Made by a program: the position numbers and the translations under genes. The notes below the pieces were generated by a model. The model was not told the DNA's origin. It made no database searches and saw nothing but the letters and a program-made list of their open reading frames with translations. Positions 44,045 to 54,843 of a stretch of DNA of 64,000 bases are shown here, one piece after another (position 1 is the first letter of the stretch; the number at the start of each line of letters is the position of its first letter). The stretch lies in NCBI GenBank assembly GCA_933228895.1, contig OW121855.1, positions 73,618,698 through 73,682,697 on the forward strand, read 5' to 3'. Source of the DNA: Platycnemis pennipes (Eukaryota > Arthropoda > Insecta > Odonata > Platycnemididae).

Positions 44045-44335
44045 AAAATAAGACTAGCTTCCCGACCGGTAACCTATGGTTCAAATCTCAGCAGTGATGA
44101 CATTTTTCTATGATATACCGGTCACCACTCAGGAGCTATGTGGAGAAGACTAGGACTGCACTCCGTCCGTCGGATGGTTGGTTAAACCGTGGAAACCGTG
44201 AAACCCTTAGCGCCTTTTAGCAGACTAATACGTTTTCCGGGTTTCCGTCCTCTCTTCCCTCCCCCCTGAATGATGTCTACCCTTCCTATCATTAATGGTG
44301 TCTATGTCTTATCTTGTTGGGTCGCCTACACCAAA
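44045..44335 (+). mobile_element. tRNA-derived SINE S1, near full length
   Basis: GGTTCAAATCTCAGCAGTGA (box B), a GATATACCGGTCACCACTCA stretch, ACTGCACTCCGTCCGTCGGA, TGGTTGGTTAAACCGTGGAA, CCCTTAGCGCCTTTTAGCAG and TTTCCGGGTTTCCGTCCTCT, then a GGTGTCTATGTCTTA end. Box A is eroded. Confidence 0.8.
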
Positions 44336-44568
44336 TAACTCCGACCAGGATAGATGCTATTATAATGCTCGTACCAGTCTCGAAGTCGTAAGTCAGCTGT
44401 AATATCAATTATTTGAATTTATTGATTTAGTAATTTTTGGTCCTTTGATTTTACAAAAAGCCTATCTCTGGAGCCTATCTTTATTTGTATTTTAGAATTA
44501 GAATTGTAAGGTGTTTATCTCGTAGGCTATATGTAACTTATTTGAATGGAGTTGAAATTTTTGAACTA

Positions 44569-45839
44569 CACTGTAAAAAGTTGATCTGATTTTCAGTGCG
44601 ATCTGAATTTAAGCGCTGTCTGATTTTAAGGTAGTGGTCTGAATTTAAGACTCATGATGCGTGAAAATCAGACACACCTCCGTCTTATTTTAAGACCATA
44701 ACCACTGCATGTTGAAAATAAGATGGTTGTGATCTGAAATTCAGATCACCCGGGCTGAAAATAAGAACGCCTTGGTTGGCTCCGCAATTGGAGCTAACCA
44801 GCCAATAAAAGAGACTGATGGGCGGAGCGTAACCAGGGAGCAGGATAAACAAAACGCAGTGTTCTTCATTCAACCTCAGGGAACAGGATGTCAACAAGAA
44901 TTACGAAGCGTAAGGAAGTAAAATTCGAAGTCTAGTCAAATTTCATTGTAAGTAGGTGAAATAAGTTTCGTGCGATGAATTAATGGTGTGAGAATGTGGC
45001 GTTGATACTTAGTTTATTTGCAGAAGGGAGCCGGTTGTGTCTGAGTGACGTATCCTGAGAGTAAACTTCCTTATTTTGTCCACGCGGCAGGGTTGTAAGA
45101 ACTAAAAAAATAGTCGCCCTCATCAAGTGACAGTTCCTGCTTCGGTTTGAAGATACTAGCACACATCTGTGGTATCGAAGACTTTGTATGGATTACTTTG
45201 TTTCCAATAAAAGTACACATTTTCATATTATCTTTGAAGTTATTGTCCATGTGTTCCCATTTCAGTCCTGGAATCTTTTTCAATGGAAATTCCATGACTT
45301 ATGTTTGCTCTATTGAAGAATTTAGTCAGTGAAACAGTATCATCGAATAAAAATAAGAAACGTTAGGGTTTGGGTTTGTGTTCGTGTGAAGTGTTTAAAT
45401 ATCTAGTATTTATAATTAGACATCGCATAAAAGTAGGCTTTGATTTCAATAGCAACCCGCATTGTTACGTGGTACTTATTTTCAGATAGGCCGATGTTGA
45501 ATTTAAGACAGCCCTGGTCTTAAATTCAGCATTAGGCTATCTTAAAATAAGTCCCACCTGGTGTGATTTTCAGTCCTGCACCTGTCTTAAAATAAGACAT
45601 CCCCTCAGAGTAGGCTTGAATTTCAATAGCAACCCGCATTATTACCAGACCAGGGCTGTCTTAAATTCAGCATAGGCCTATCTGAAAATAGGTCCACTTC
45701 GTCTGATTTTCAGTCGTTCACCTGCCTTATTTTTAGACAAGATATTACTGTTGAAGTTCAACATACCCTGTCTTAAAATTGTTGCATCTGAAATTCAGAT
45801 CACTTTTGTACCTTAAAATCAGATCTACTTTTTACAGTG
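44569..45839. mobile_element. CACTA/CMC-like non-autonomous DNA transposon, 1.27 kb
   Basis: Ends are inverted: CACTGTAAAAAGTTGATCTG at the left and CAGATCTACTTTTTACAGTG at the right, flanked by TA on both sides. CACTG termini fit the CACTA/Mirage/Chapaev group; a two-base duplication fits CACTA. Both end regions (44,585-44,770 and 45,480-45,825) are packed with short motifs of the types TCTGATTTTCAG, TCTGAATTTAAG and TCTTAAAATAAG in both orientations, more than fifteen in all. This resembles the subterminal transposase-binding repeats of CACTA elements. A 40-base direct repeat (AATAGCAACCCGCAT) lies at 45,445 and 45,625. No transposase is encoded. Confidence 0.7.
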
Positions 45840-46394
45840 TAAAATGTACCTTCTCCTTTTTAGGACTTCTCCTGATACCGGATCGTCGACCCTTTCCTGA
45901 GAACCAATCAATTTCGGGAGTCACTTCTTAAGGTAAGACGTAGTTCTTGTAGTTTCAGTTGGAAGAATGAACCGATTGCTTTGTTCTTGCGATAATTGCA
46001 TGCCGCAGTTTCAAGTTGTGGAGAACGATTATTCTTCAGTGAGGCGTTAATTTATTTTATATTAAATAACTGGGACTGTCCCTTATTTAACTGCTTTTTA
46101 ATACTTTCTTTGGATTAATTTTTGAACTCTCTTATGAGACACCAAAAATATGCTTTGAGTAATGCGTGTACGCATAAGTCATGCGTTTAAAGAGACACAT
46201 TGAATTAGACGTATAATTTTATAATAGTGTGAATATTTGACTCAATATTGATAAGTAGACAAATTAATCAATAGTATCCAAGTACAGTCGGCTTTTACGT
46301 TGTGGGTGTGTTGACGGGTGGAGGGGGCGAGGCGGCTAGAAAGAGAACATTTTGTAAATGGCAGGGGACGTAAGGAAGTTAGGAATAAGGAAAA
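45840..46394. other. No feature seen
   Basis: AT-rich; short frames only. Confidence 0.5.
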
Positions 46395-46535
46395 GACAGT
46401 GGACGAAGTGGACGTGTAGCGCTTATTAAGGAATGATGGAGTTTTAAAATTTAAAGAAGTGTTAACGGGAAGAATGTTGAGTAAGCGAGGTAAAGGTAAA
46501 AAAAATATGGATTATGGATGGAATAATGGGAGGTA
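46395..46535 (+). mobile_element. Possible LINE C-terminal fragment (family C)
   Basis: The frame reads Val-Leu-Thr-Gly-Arg-Met-Leu-Ser-Lys-Arg-Gly-Lys-Gly-Lys-Lys before a stop, like the fragment at 17.6-17.8 kb. A LINE A tail begins 30 bases further on. Confidence 0.4.
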
Positions 46536-46563
46536 AGAAGTTCGTTGGGCTGAAAAGGGATAG

Positions 46564-46780
46564 TACATCTACATCTACGCGATACTCTGCAAGCCACCGC
46601 GAGGGTGTGTGGCAGGGGGTGAAGATCACCAAGCATGTACTATTGACATGCAAACAAGCTACTATAAGGGTCTCATGCAACTAGATTGTTAGTATCTACA
46701 TAGTAATTAAGGGATTGGTTGTTAATACATGCATCATGCATTACAGACTACTCTAAAATATGTGAAGTAGTATGTGAAGT
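46564..46780 (-). mobile_element. LINE A 3' end and 3' UTR
   Basis: TACATCTACATCTACGCGAT, ACTCTGCAAGCCACCGCGAG and GGTGTGTGGCAGGGGGTGAA are the tail. The UTR that follows (GATCACCAAGCATGTACTAT, TTGACATGCAAACAAGCTAC, TTAGTATCTACATAGTAATT) closely matches the copy at 59.6-59.76 kb. Confidence 0.8.
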
Positions 46781-46884
46781 GTAGGTTTTGGGGGCATTGT
46801 GTCCGTCCAAACATACGTCAACTGGTCACTACATTGATAATTCTAGAGGTATTTTATGTCCGCCTAAATCGCTATTCCGTAAGT

Positions 46885-46995
46885 GCGCTGATGTAGTCAG
46901 GTTTGTTTCCTGTCGGCCTGATAACCCCAAGGTCGAGGGTTTGATTCCTGCCTCGGATATTATTGTCACGTTAGTCTTGAGACTCACTGCTTTTA
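46885..46995 (+). mobile_element. tRNA-like SINE, second family
   Basis: AAGTGCGCTGATGTAGTCAG (box A region) and CCCCAAGGTCGAGGGTTTGA with TTCCTGCC (box B) match the head at 19.45 kb. It lies between two outward-facing LINE A ends. Confidence 0.55.
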
Positions 46996-47099
46996 CCTAC
47001 CGTAACGGGCGTGCCATTATTAGTGGTAATGATACTTCATGTAACTTGAATAGAAATCAAGGAAATTTTGTGGAACATAGATATGATGGAAATTAATTC

Positions 47100-47592
47100 T
47101 CTTTGTTCTCTTTCTCATTCACATTTATTGAGTGGGAATCATTCAATGTTTGTGTGGAAAGTAGAAAGTGTATTTATTTTCATCAGGAACTTCATGTCCA
47201 CCTAAAGCTAGGTTAATCGGTTGATCACTCCGACTTGCTGAGGTGTTTTGGGTCATGAACATAAAATACGAGAAATAGATTGCCGTACCGACAAATTTAT
47301 GTTGTCTTTCTTTCCTAGTACTATTAGGGATTTGAATCGCATTGAAAATATTCAATAATATATAAGTACACAAGCTTATCGATAGATGCATTGGTAGTTG
47401 CATGTCCGTATAAAGGCTTTTAGTTAATCCAAATATCAGAATGTTTATGCATCCTTGCTTTGGTTTTTAATTTTTTTATTGCTGCAATTCGACTAAAAAA
47501 TAGCTGCTAATCCTCTATAAGCATGAGAGGTAGTGAATTTTTAGTGACCCACACACCTTTATGGTGGCTCGCAGGGTATTATGTAGATGTAT
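47100..47592 (+). mobile_element. LINE A copy, C-terminus and 3' end
   Basis: On the plus strand GAGAAATAGATTGCCGTACC, GACAAATTTATGTTGTCTTT and CTTTCCTAGTACTATTAGGG encode diverged Arg-Glu-Ile-Asp-Cys-Arg-Thr and Phe-Phe-Pro-Ser-Thr-Ile-Arg segments, as at 58.3 kb. The tail CACACACCTTTATGGTGGCT, CGCAGGGTATTATGTAGATG ends it. The minus-strand 86-codon frame is the shadow of this copy. Confidence 0.75.
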
Positions 47593-48179
47593 ATCACTAG
47601 TAATTACGATAATAATACTACTACTGAACCAGTATTCGTCCAAAGCGTGATCCGCTTGCGTTGTCGGCTTGCACTTTATTTTTGGCCGTTACGGTTAAAA
47701 ATTATATACTGTCAGCTGAAAGAAAATTCTGGTGACGGGGATGTCCTCGCTGTTAATGCATTTCTCATGTCGGGAACTAATTGTCTGCGTTATTGCTTGC
47801 CTTAAGTGGTCATTTGTGAAATCGTGAGAGGCACAGGAGGTAGTCATCAATGCTTCTCTCAAGTGTCGTGCTCTCTTAAAGTGGTCACTGCTGCCCCACC
47901 GTCTCCACTTTCTTTCTCTCTGTCGTCTTCTCAGGGCACGATCCTGTAGTGGGGCGGCCCCCTTATCTTTCCGTCCTCCCGCCAAACCACCCTCGACAAT
48001 TCGTGAGAGGGTTTGCTGAGTGTGGGGCTTTGGAGGAAAGCGGGAATGCGAGGATGAAGCGTCAGTCTGCCGACTCATGTCGACCGTGCGTGCCTTCGTC
48101 TTCCGCTCCGACGAGTTTTACTCATTCCTCCTCGTTTATTAATATTAGTTTTTTTTCGGGACCACCCTAACTCGTTCGC
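47593..48179. other. No gene recognised; GC-rich at 47,830-48,130
   Basis: Overlapping frames of 72-127 codons on both strands reflect composition. No domain recognised. Confidence 0.4.
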
Positions 48180-49524
48180 GCGCTTAGTAGAATGAGGGAG
48201 GATTGTTAATGGAGGGAAAAAAGGGCGGGAAATAAATGAAGTTGGGTGACATGGGTGAAGGAGAGAGGAGAGATGGATGTAAATTGGAGGGGAGAGGAAT
48301 GGAAATGGAGAGGGATTATGAGAAATTAGGGAAGACGAAGAGATGTGGAGAGGGAAAGAAGGAAATCGTGAAAGAGAGGAATGGAAAAGAAGTGATAAAG
48401 AGGAATTAGAGATCACCAGTAAAGGTACGTGAGACTAATTATTTCAAACTTCCACTCTCCCCTCCCACAACCCAATGCAAAAATTATTTATCATTTCGTT
48501 TGGTTGTTGAATTTAAACAGTCAGAGAAGGGGTAATTGTTGAAACAGTCATGAAAGTTAGCTAAACTATTCTTTTTTTGCAGTGTTAGTACAAAATATTA
48601 AAGAAAGTTAATTACTGTGAATATGTTAAGGATTAACAATCCCTGTTTTTAGTTATTTGCGCGAGTGAAAGCAGCATACGCGTCTCTTGCGGCAATAACC
48701 CTTTCCTCTTCGTTGTTTATTGACGTCTCCATGGTGGCTTTCTTAATTCGTTACGCTTTTGTCTCAAAGAATTTTCTTCCAACTTTAAAAGCAAACAACG
48801 TGTTTAACTTAAACTGAGTATACTTTGTCCAATGTTGGTAAAAAAATCTTATCCAATGTTATCTTATTCATCACTCTGGACTATCTATTGGTTGAGGAAA
48901 AGAAATGTTGAGTAAGAGAATTATGGAATTAGGATATTGATGCTAAGGAAAGAGAGAAAGGGGTTAAGATATATAAGAGGAAGTGGTGGAAAAGAGGATG
49001 GTTTATAGTGAAGAACGGTAATTAGAAAAGAAAGAAGAGGAAGTGAAAAATATCTATGTAAATAGAGGATTAGAGATGAATACTGCGGGAGTAGATAGGG
49101 ATTATGGAAAAATAGGAGATAATCGGATGGGGAGGAGGAGAAAGGAAATAAAACAAAGAAAAAAAGGAAGAAGAGGAGAAATGAAAAGAATAATATTAGC
49201 TATTGGGAAGAAGACGAATTGGATAAAGGGAAATGTGGAAGGTGGGTTGGGTAAAAATGTGCATTGGAAGGAGAAAGGAGAGGTATGAAGAAATTTGAAA
49301 AGAGCGTAACTGAAAGAGAATGATAAGGAGGAATACGTAAAGAGAGGAAGAGAAGTTGTAGGTTAAGTTGAGTATGTTAGGGGGTAAAATGTGAATAGTA
49401 AGTAATAAATTGGAGCAGGCTAAGGGGAGAAGGGAATTAGAAAGGGGAAAAGAGAGAAAAATAAAGGGAGAGAGAGAGACATCGAGGAAGATAGTGGCAG
49501 AAAAATAACGGTGGAAAATGAGGG
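48180..49524. repeat. Long purine-rich (G+A) tract
   Basis: Positions 48,180-48,420 and 48,940-49,520 are overwhelmingly A and G on the plus strand, with no simple unit. The 81-codon plus-strand frame at 49,043-49,288 is Lys/Arg/Gly-rich because of this. Between them (48,420-48,940) the DNA is ordinary AT-rich. Confidence 0.7.
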
Positions 49525-49710
49525 TGTTGAAGGATCATTGACATAAAAGTCATGAAGGAATAAATGCAACAGTGAAAATAAATATATTTATGAGTAAATA
49601 GTGAGAGGTGCATGTTAAATAATGATTTTAGAAATACAGAAAGTTAAGAAAACATGTCAGCCGACCAAAGAGAGAGAGAGAGACAGAATTGGAGAATAGG
49701 AACGTGAATA
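49525..49710 (+). repeat. Inverted repeat, left arm (partner 50,431-50,615)
   Basis: GAAGGATCATTGACATAAAA, GTGAGAGGTGCATGTTAA, AAACATGTCAGCCGACCAAA and GAGAATAGGAACGTGAATAG each recur in reverse complement in the right arm in mirrored order. An (AG)n run lies in the arm and (CT)n in its partner. Arms are about 186 bp; spacer about 720 bp. Confidence 0.85.
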
Positions 49711-50430
49711 GAGATAGAGCGAGATGGAAACGTAATGGGAAAAACAGATGTGTAGATGGAAAGAGAGAAAGAGGGAATGGTGTAAAAATGCCGAAAGATA
49801 AGGAAAGGGAGGGATATTAGGCATGGGACCTTCCTTAGGGAACCGATATGGCGTCCGGGGTCGTTGGGGATATGAAGCATGATATCACGTACACTTTGGA
49901 TGACTCGGAGATCGTCTGCGGGACGTGAGATATCTCATATATTCCGGGAGAAGTTCATTCGAGACGGAATTGGGCGTCTTCCGGGTTTAGTAGCTTTCCC
50001 GTTGTGCCCGGTATTCTTCTCCAGCAATGCGTATCCTTCGCCCTAGTCTGTAGGACCAACACACTAAATGACTGTCACCATCATCGTAATATATACTACC
50101 TACGGTTAGTGGTTAGCCTTTTTGACCAACCCATTCTACTTTTTGCAAAACTGTGCCTAGTGTAAAATATTAAGAAGCCCACTAGGGCTTCAAAAATATT
50201 TTAATAGGTTAGTGCGAATTCCTGACAGCGTTAATAAAAATCATATTTCTCATTGTCACTGATGATTTAGTTGAATGTGCCTGGTGCGTGGATAATGAAA
50301 ACGTTTCTCTCGTTATATTGAGACAAGTACCTATGCCTGTTCGAAACATTCGTACGTAAAACCGTCCTCCCTTCCAAATACCTATATTATTCAGTGTTAT
50401 ATAGAGTGGATCTCTCACTCACTTTTTCTC
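49711..50430. other. Spacer between the arms of the smaller inverted repeat
   Basis: The first 110 bases are still purine-rich; the rest is mixed. No protein similarity. AATAAAAATCAT and CTATATTATTCAGTG are the only low-complexity words. Confidence 0.5.
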
Positions 50431-50615
50431 CATTCACGTTCCTTCTCCAATTCTGTCTCTCTCTCTCTCTCTCTTTGGTCGGCTGACATGTTTTCTTATC
50501 TTTCTGTATTTCTATTATCGTTACTTAACATGCACCTCTCACTATTTACTCATAACTATATTTATTTTCACTCGCATTTATTCCTTCACGACTTTATGTC
50601 AGTGATCCTTCATCC
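50431..50615 (-). repeat. Inverted repeat, right arm (partner 49,525-49,710)
   Basis: Reverse-complement counterpart of the left arm, with about 10% differences and a slightly different dinucleotide run length (CT from 50,454 to 50,474). The divergence argues for an old duplication. Confidence 0.85.
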
Positions 50616-50730
50616 TTCAGAGTATATATATTGGTTTAAATGAACAGTTTATGACGAAGTCTCGTGGAAAAAATCTAACAATAGAGTATTAATCCAGTTT
50701 TCGTATTGTCCACTGCTTTATTTGGTATAA

Positions 50731-50860
50731 GATACACCACGCGTTTTGGCAATCCATGCCATTTTCAAGTGTAGGTATTAGTAACTTTAATTTTTAATTT
50801 GAAGTATATTCAAGTACACTTGAAAATGGCCTAGAGTGCCGAAACGCGTTGTGTATGCTA
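50731..50860. repeat. Hairpin unit with CTTGAAAATGGC...GCCGAAACGCG motif
   Basis: The left arm (GATACACCACGCGTTTTGGC, AATCCATGCCATTTTCAAGT) is the inverted copy of the right arm (ACTTGAAAATGGCCTAGAGT, GCCGAAACGCGTTGTGTATG), with a 40-bp AT-rich loop. The motif layout parallels the other hairpins (a TGANGATGGC-like half, then GCCGAAAC), with G to A changes. Confidence 0.7.
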
Positions 50861-51165
50861 TAAAATAGAACTGTACACAAATACGACAGCTTGTTTCGTT
50901 TTCTTTTGTTGGGTTGTTGTAATAAAATGGGAAAGTGTATATGCAAACTAGCAAATACAGTTTTTACATGTGAAAGTATTTATAATTTACAATGCCTCTT
51001 CTTCGTTATTTATTTGCACGATTAAAAGCAGATACATATCACCTGCCGACATTAATTCTTTCTTCTTCAATGTGCTGTAGCGTAAACTGAGAATGTTGGA
51101 AGTTGGCAAAAAGTCCTAGGTGACGCTAAGTTATACCATTCTCTGTAACTTTAATTTTTCGGTTT

Positions 51166-51678
51166 TACATCTACATAATATGTACCTTGCTAGCCACCAT
51201 AAAGGTGTGTGACAGGGGGTGAGTCTGCACTAAACATTCGTAACTGTCATGCTTAAAGAGGGTTAGGAGCTCTTAGTCTATTCAAACCAAAGCAATCTTC
51301 ATGCGCAAAGTTGCTGTTAGTTGTGTTAGCTTAAAATCCTTATATCAACATGCAACTACCTAGGCTATCTATTGATACACTTCAATTAATGCTATTGAAT
51401 ATATTTTCAAATATTCTTACCCTTAATACTACGAGGAAAGAAATACGTTATAAGACTGTCGGTTTGGAATCAATTGGCGTAATTTTATGTGCATAGTATA
51501 CCATAGTGTCTGAATTCGCAAAATGATTTTTGCGTCACCAGTAAAAATATTGTTTTGGAATATACTTGTCATTATTTTAACCGGAGGTCTGATAATGATT
51601 CCCATTTTAGTTCTTCTAATAGACTGGTTACGATAGTATATGTATCTCACCGTCCCTTTACAAATCTACATCGCCTTC
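51166..51678 (-). mobile_element. LINE A copy, C-terminus and 3' end
   Basis: The tail (TACATCTACATAATATGTAC, CTTGCTAGCCACCATAAAGG) is at 51,166-51,215. The antisense coding region follows (TACGAGGAAAGAAATACGTT for the Phe-Phe-Pro-Arg segment, then TTCCCATTTTAGTTCTTCTA, AACCGTCC-like, CTTTACAAATCTACATC). It stops at 51,678. The large inverted repeat starts inside this copy at 51,432. Confidence 0.8.
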
Positions 51679-51714
51679 AAAGCCAGGGGTTTCCACGGCG
51701 TCTGTCAGTTTGCA

Positions 51715-52185
51715 ACTGCATGGCTACTGGGTTCTTACCCTGCACGTTGGCTATATAAGACAACTGTTTCGCTTGCGTTCCAGTCTGCGTCTTCAAGTCA
51801 AAAAGGGGGGACACTGACTTAGGACATCTTTATGTAGGCTAGCTCGTCTGGTTACCCCCAACGGAATGTTTGTTTTCTAATTGTTGGAAAGATTCCATTG
51901 GTTCGGTTGAAAAATTCTGTCGCTTTGAATATTTCGATTTCCCGTATTAACGTGGAGTATTAACGATTGTATATTATTCACGTCTCCGAAATTTATTTTG
52001 TGTCCCTATTCGCATTACACATGCTCCGAGATATATGAAGTAAAGGTAGTTATGCCTATTTTAAGACGGCCATATCTAGACTCGTTACTTTTTTACCTCA
52101 ATTAATTGACTGGAACGCCGGTGAAACAGTTTACTGAGAAAAAGCCAACAGACGCGGTAAGAATCCGGTAGCCATCCAGATGCCA
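51715..52185. mobile_element. MITE-like element with about 70-bp inverted ends (left-arm copy)
   Basis: The segment ATGGCTACTGGGTTCTTACC to CGCTTGCGTTCCAGTC (51,720-51,784) pairs in reverse orientation with GACTGGAACGCCGGTGAAAC to GGTAAGAATCCGGTAGCCAT (52,109-52,174), at roughly 75% identity. The interior is AT-rich and non-coding. The copy in the other arm is at 54,844-55,310. Confidence 0.6.
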
Positions 52186-52201
52186 TCCAGATGCCAACCG
52201 A

Positions 52202-52550
52202 TACATCTACATCTCCGTAATACCCTGCGAGCCACCGTGAGGGTGTGTGGCAGAGGGTGAAAATCACCATAAATGGTGGTTCATTTTGTCTTCCGCTCAG
52301 CTTCTTCTCAAATATAATTCCAATTCTTTTCTTTTATCTTTCATGCCTATCCATCCTCCATTCTCATCACCCTCTTCAACATTCTTTCATCTCGTAATGC
52401 CTCCTCCATCCACTCGAATTTCCTCTTCCTAATATCTCCCATCCGTCTCCTCCGCCATCATAATTAATATTTATTGTTCGTAATTTTCCTTGCGTCGTGT
52501 CACCCCCTGCCCCACTCCCTTGCGGTGGATTTTAGGGTACCATGTAGGTA
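52202..52550. mobile_element. 350-bp block between outward-facing LINE A tails (left-arm copy)
   Basis: Left end TACATCTACATCTCCGTAAT and CCCTGCGAGCCACCGTGAGG is a minus-strand LINE A tail. Right end CACCCCCTGCCCCACTCCCT and TGCGGTGGATTTTAGGGTAC is a plus-strand tail with a damaged stem. The pyrimidine-rich interior, read on the other strand, has a LINE-like string Glu-Trp-Met-Glu-Glu-Ala-Leu-Arg-Asp-Glu. The second copy is at 54,480-54,831. Confidence 0.6.
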
Positions 52551-53954
52551 TGCAATTACGTTTTAGATTGTCGAATACGGTGCGTTTTGCCTTGGATGGG
52601 GGCGTGGCGAACCAGGAATTCATCTGCGGGGATGAGGGGATGAGCAATTGAGCGGTTTCTGGTGTCCGCGCGTGTTTTGATGGTGCGTATGTCGTCACGA
52701 CTCGCATGCTATCCACATAACTCCCTCAGGCTGTTGATTGAAGGAGGGTGGGACGTTTACGGTTCCCCCTACAAACCCATTCCCTCTCTAACCTCTCATC
52801 GTCAGGCATTCGTCAACGCGGCTTTTTTTGTATTTCCTGAAGGTTGAGACTCCAACGATGGTAGCGTCAAAACAAATGAAAAACTCACCAGTTTTTTATC
52901 AGTGGAAATTGAAGGCACTTTCATTTTTAGTATTTTCTAAGTTCCATTTGAGGCTTGGAAGTGTAGATAACACAAAATTATATCCTTGTGATTCTTGTGC
53001 ACCTTTCCTTTGCAATTTACAAATTGAGTTTTAAATGATAGGCATTGATTGCTGAAAATAAATTTCCAGTTTTTTGAACTATTCCTAATTAATTAACCCG
53101 TTGCGATTGAAATGATTTTTTACTGATTTCTGCGAAAAAACGGGGAACTTATGACTTCATTTTTGTTTAATTTTCTGCGTAGTAACCACACGTAATAGCC
53201 ACTTAAGTTCATTCGCCGAAATAATATAATTGAATTTGATTTTATTCACACCGTTCTATCGGAACATATAATTTCGTACCTATGTAATTTCAAGTCTAAT
53301 TTGTTGAAGAAAGAGAACGGAAAGGTACGACCCTCTTCAGTTAGATGGAGGGAAATTCTCTCTCCTAATGCGATGAAAACGAGTGGCATGATGCGAATAT
53401 CATTTTACTATCGTAGACACCTTCATTAAACTTCGTTATGTGGAGCAAAAATTTAATGGATCGCATGAAACCACCCCTTTTCCCTTATCTTTAAAAAGAA
53501 AATACCAAAAGCGAAAGGCATTCATAATTAAATTAATAGTCTAGGTCTGTCGTTCACGCCTGTTTGCAAGGACGCGTTTGTTTTGTTTGCGTGCGTCATG
53601 CGAATGCAGAGCCATCTACTTCGTTTAGTAGTTTTTAATCATTTTCCCCCCACCCGCTCCGTCGTCGTCCGAACGTGGCCGGCGGGAGACAGCACATGAT
53701 TGGAGTCGTCATGGTGATGTAAACAGTGCGACAGGGACGCCGAGACGATGTGACTCCGAACCTGTCTCTCTCATTGTCACTTTGCGTAAACCCTTTTTTT
53801 TCATTTCATTGTGTGTGTGTGTGTGTGTGTGTCCTCGTGTGTTTGTTTGCAAGTTAACTCCAGCTTTTCCGAATTCATTAAGTATTGCGAGTTGTCTGTT
53901 CTCTTTTCTGTAAGTAATGTAAAATTCTCTAATACTTCAAAATCATCTGGTTAC
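52551..53954. other. Left part of the inverted-repeat spacer, no gene seen
   Basis: Single-copy between the arms. Slightly GC-rich at 52,580-52,850 and at 53,640-53,780; frames of 61-87 codons without similarity. Confidence 0.5.
53811..53832 (+). repeat. (GT)11 microsatellite
   Basis: Eleven GT units in a row, preceded by a T8 run. Confidence 0.95.
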
Positions 53955-54240
53955 GTATTATGGACTACTCCAAGGACGACTTATGAATTGTTGCTGAGGA
54001 TACTAAGATCGAATCGTGGCATTGGTCGAGATTTTACATTGGACTACCGTTTAGTAATAGAGTCCTGTGTGTAGAGCACATTAAATGCAGTAATCTGTCC
54101 GTCGAATTGGGCGTTAAACCTACCGTGGTGTCTCTCGTTGAGAGTAGGTTAAAAGGTCAATGTCGAGTTTTATATAAAAGTACCCAGCAACCCAACGCAA
54201 TAGTCTCCCACTGTCGATCCCACCACCAGATTTTTTTACT
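53955..54240 (+). mobile_element. tRNA-derived SINE S1, diverged
   Basis: GATCGAATCGTGGCATTGGT holds a degraded box B, then AGAGTCCTGTGTGTAGAGCA, TGCAGTAATCTGTCCGTCGA, ATTGGGCGTTAAACCTACCG, TGGTGTCTCTCGTTGAGAGT and AGGTTAAAAGGTCAATGTCG. It sits in the spacer of the large inverted repeat, and has no partner in mirrored position. Confidence 0.75.
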
Positions 54241-54479
54241 CTTCATTCAATTCAATTATCTTAGAACAAAGAAGACAGTTTGTGATGCGGTTTCTAATTT
54301 CAAACTATCATGATGTGATACTGACGTTGAAAAATTCTCTAGCAGCTTATTTTGGTCACCTACTGGAACTGCAACTGTAAAGAGTTAAACAGTCAAATTT
54401 GTGTCTTGATATCTCCCTTCCGTCTAGATCTGAAATCATTCCTACCCATTCCGTGCCACCATCATATTATTAATCTCCA

Positions 54480-54831
54480 TCTACATCTACATTATACCCT
54501 GCAAGCCACCGCAAGGGAGTGGGGCAGGGGGTGACACGACGCAAGGAAAATTACGAACAATAAATATTAATTATGATGGCGGAGGAGACGGATGGGAGAT
54601 ATTAGGAAGAGGAAATTCGAGTGGATGGAGGAGGCATTACGAGATGAAAGAATGTTGAAGAGGGTGATGAGAATGGAGGATGGATAGGCATGAAAGATAA
54701 AAGAAAAGAATTGGAATTATATTTGAGAAGAAGCTGAGCGGAAGACAAAATGAACCACCATTTATGGTGATTTTCACCCTCTGCCACACACCCTCACGGT
54801 GGCTCGCAGGGTATTACGGAGATGTAGATGT
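54480..54831. mobile_element. 350-bp block between outward-facing LINE A tails (right-arm copy)
   Basis: Mirror copy of 52,202-52,550 with better preserved ends: TACCCTGCAAGCCACCGCAA / GGGAGTGGGGCAGGGGGTGA and CACCCTCTGCCACACACCCT / CACGGTGGCTCGCAGGGTAT. Confidence 0.6.
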
Positions 54832-54843
54832 ATCGGTTGGCAT

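Larger units (their letters stand above)
51432..52550 (+). repeat. Large inverted repeat, left arm (partner 54,480-55,592)
   Basis: About 1.12 kb is repeated in reverse complement 1.93 kb away. Several frames are residue-for-residue identical between the arms (for example 52,247-52,432 plus and 54,602-54,787 minus). Real differences exist: an 11-base duplication here (GCCATCCAGAT, twice near 52,172-52,195) and several substitutions. The arm contains part of a LINE A, a 0.47-kb inverted-end element and a 0.35-kb block bounded by LINE A tails. Confidence 0.95.
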
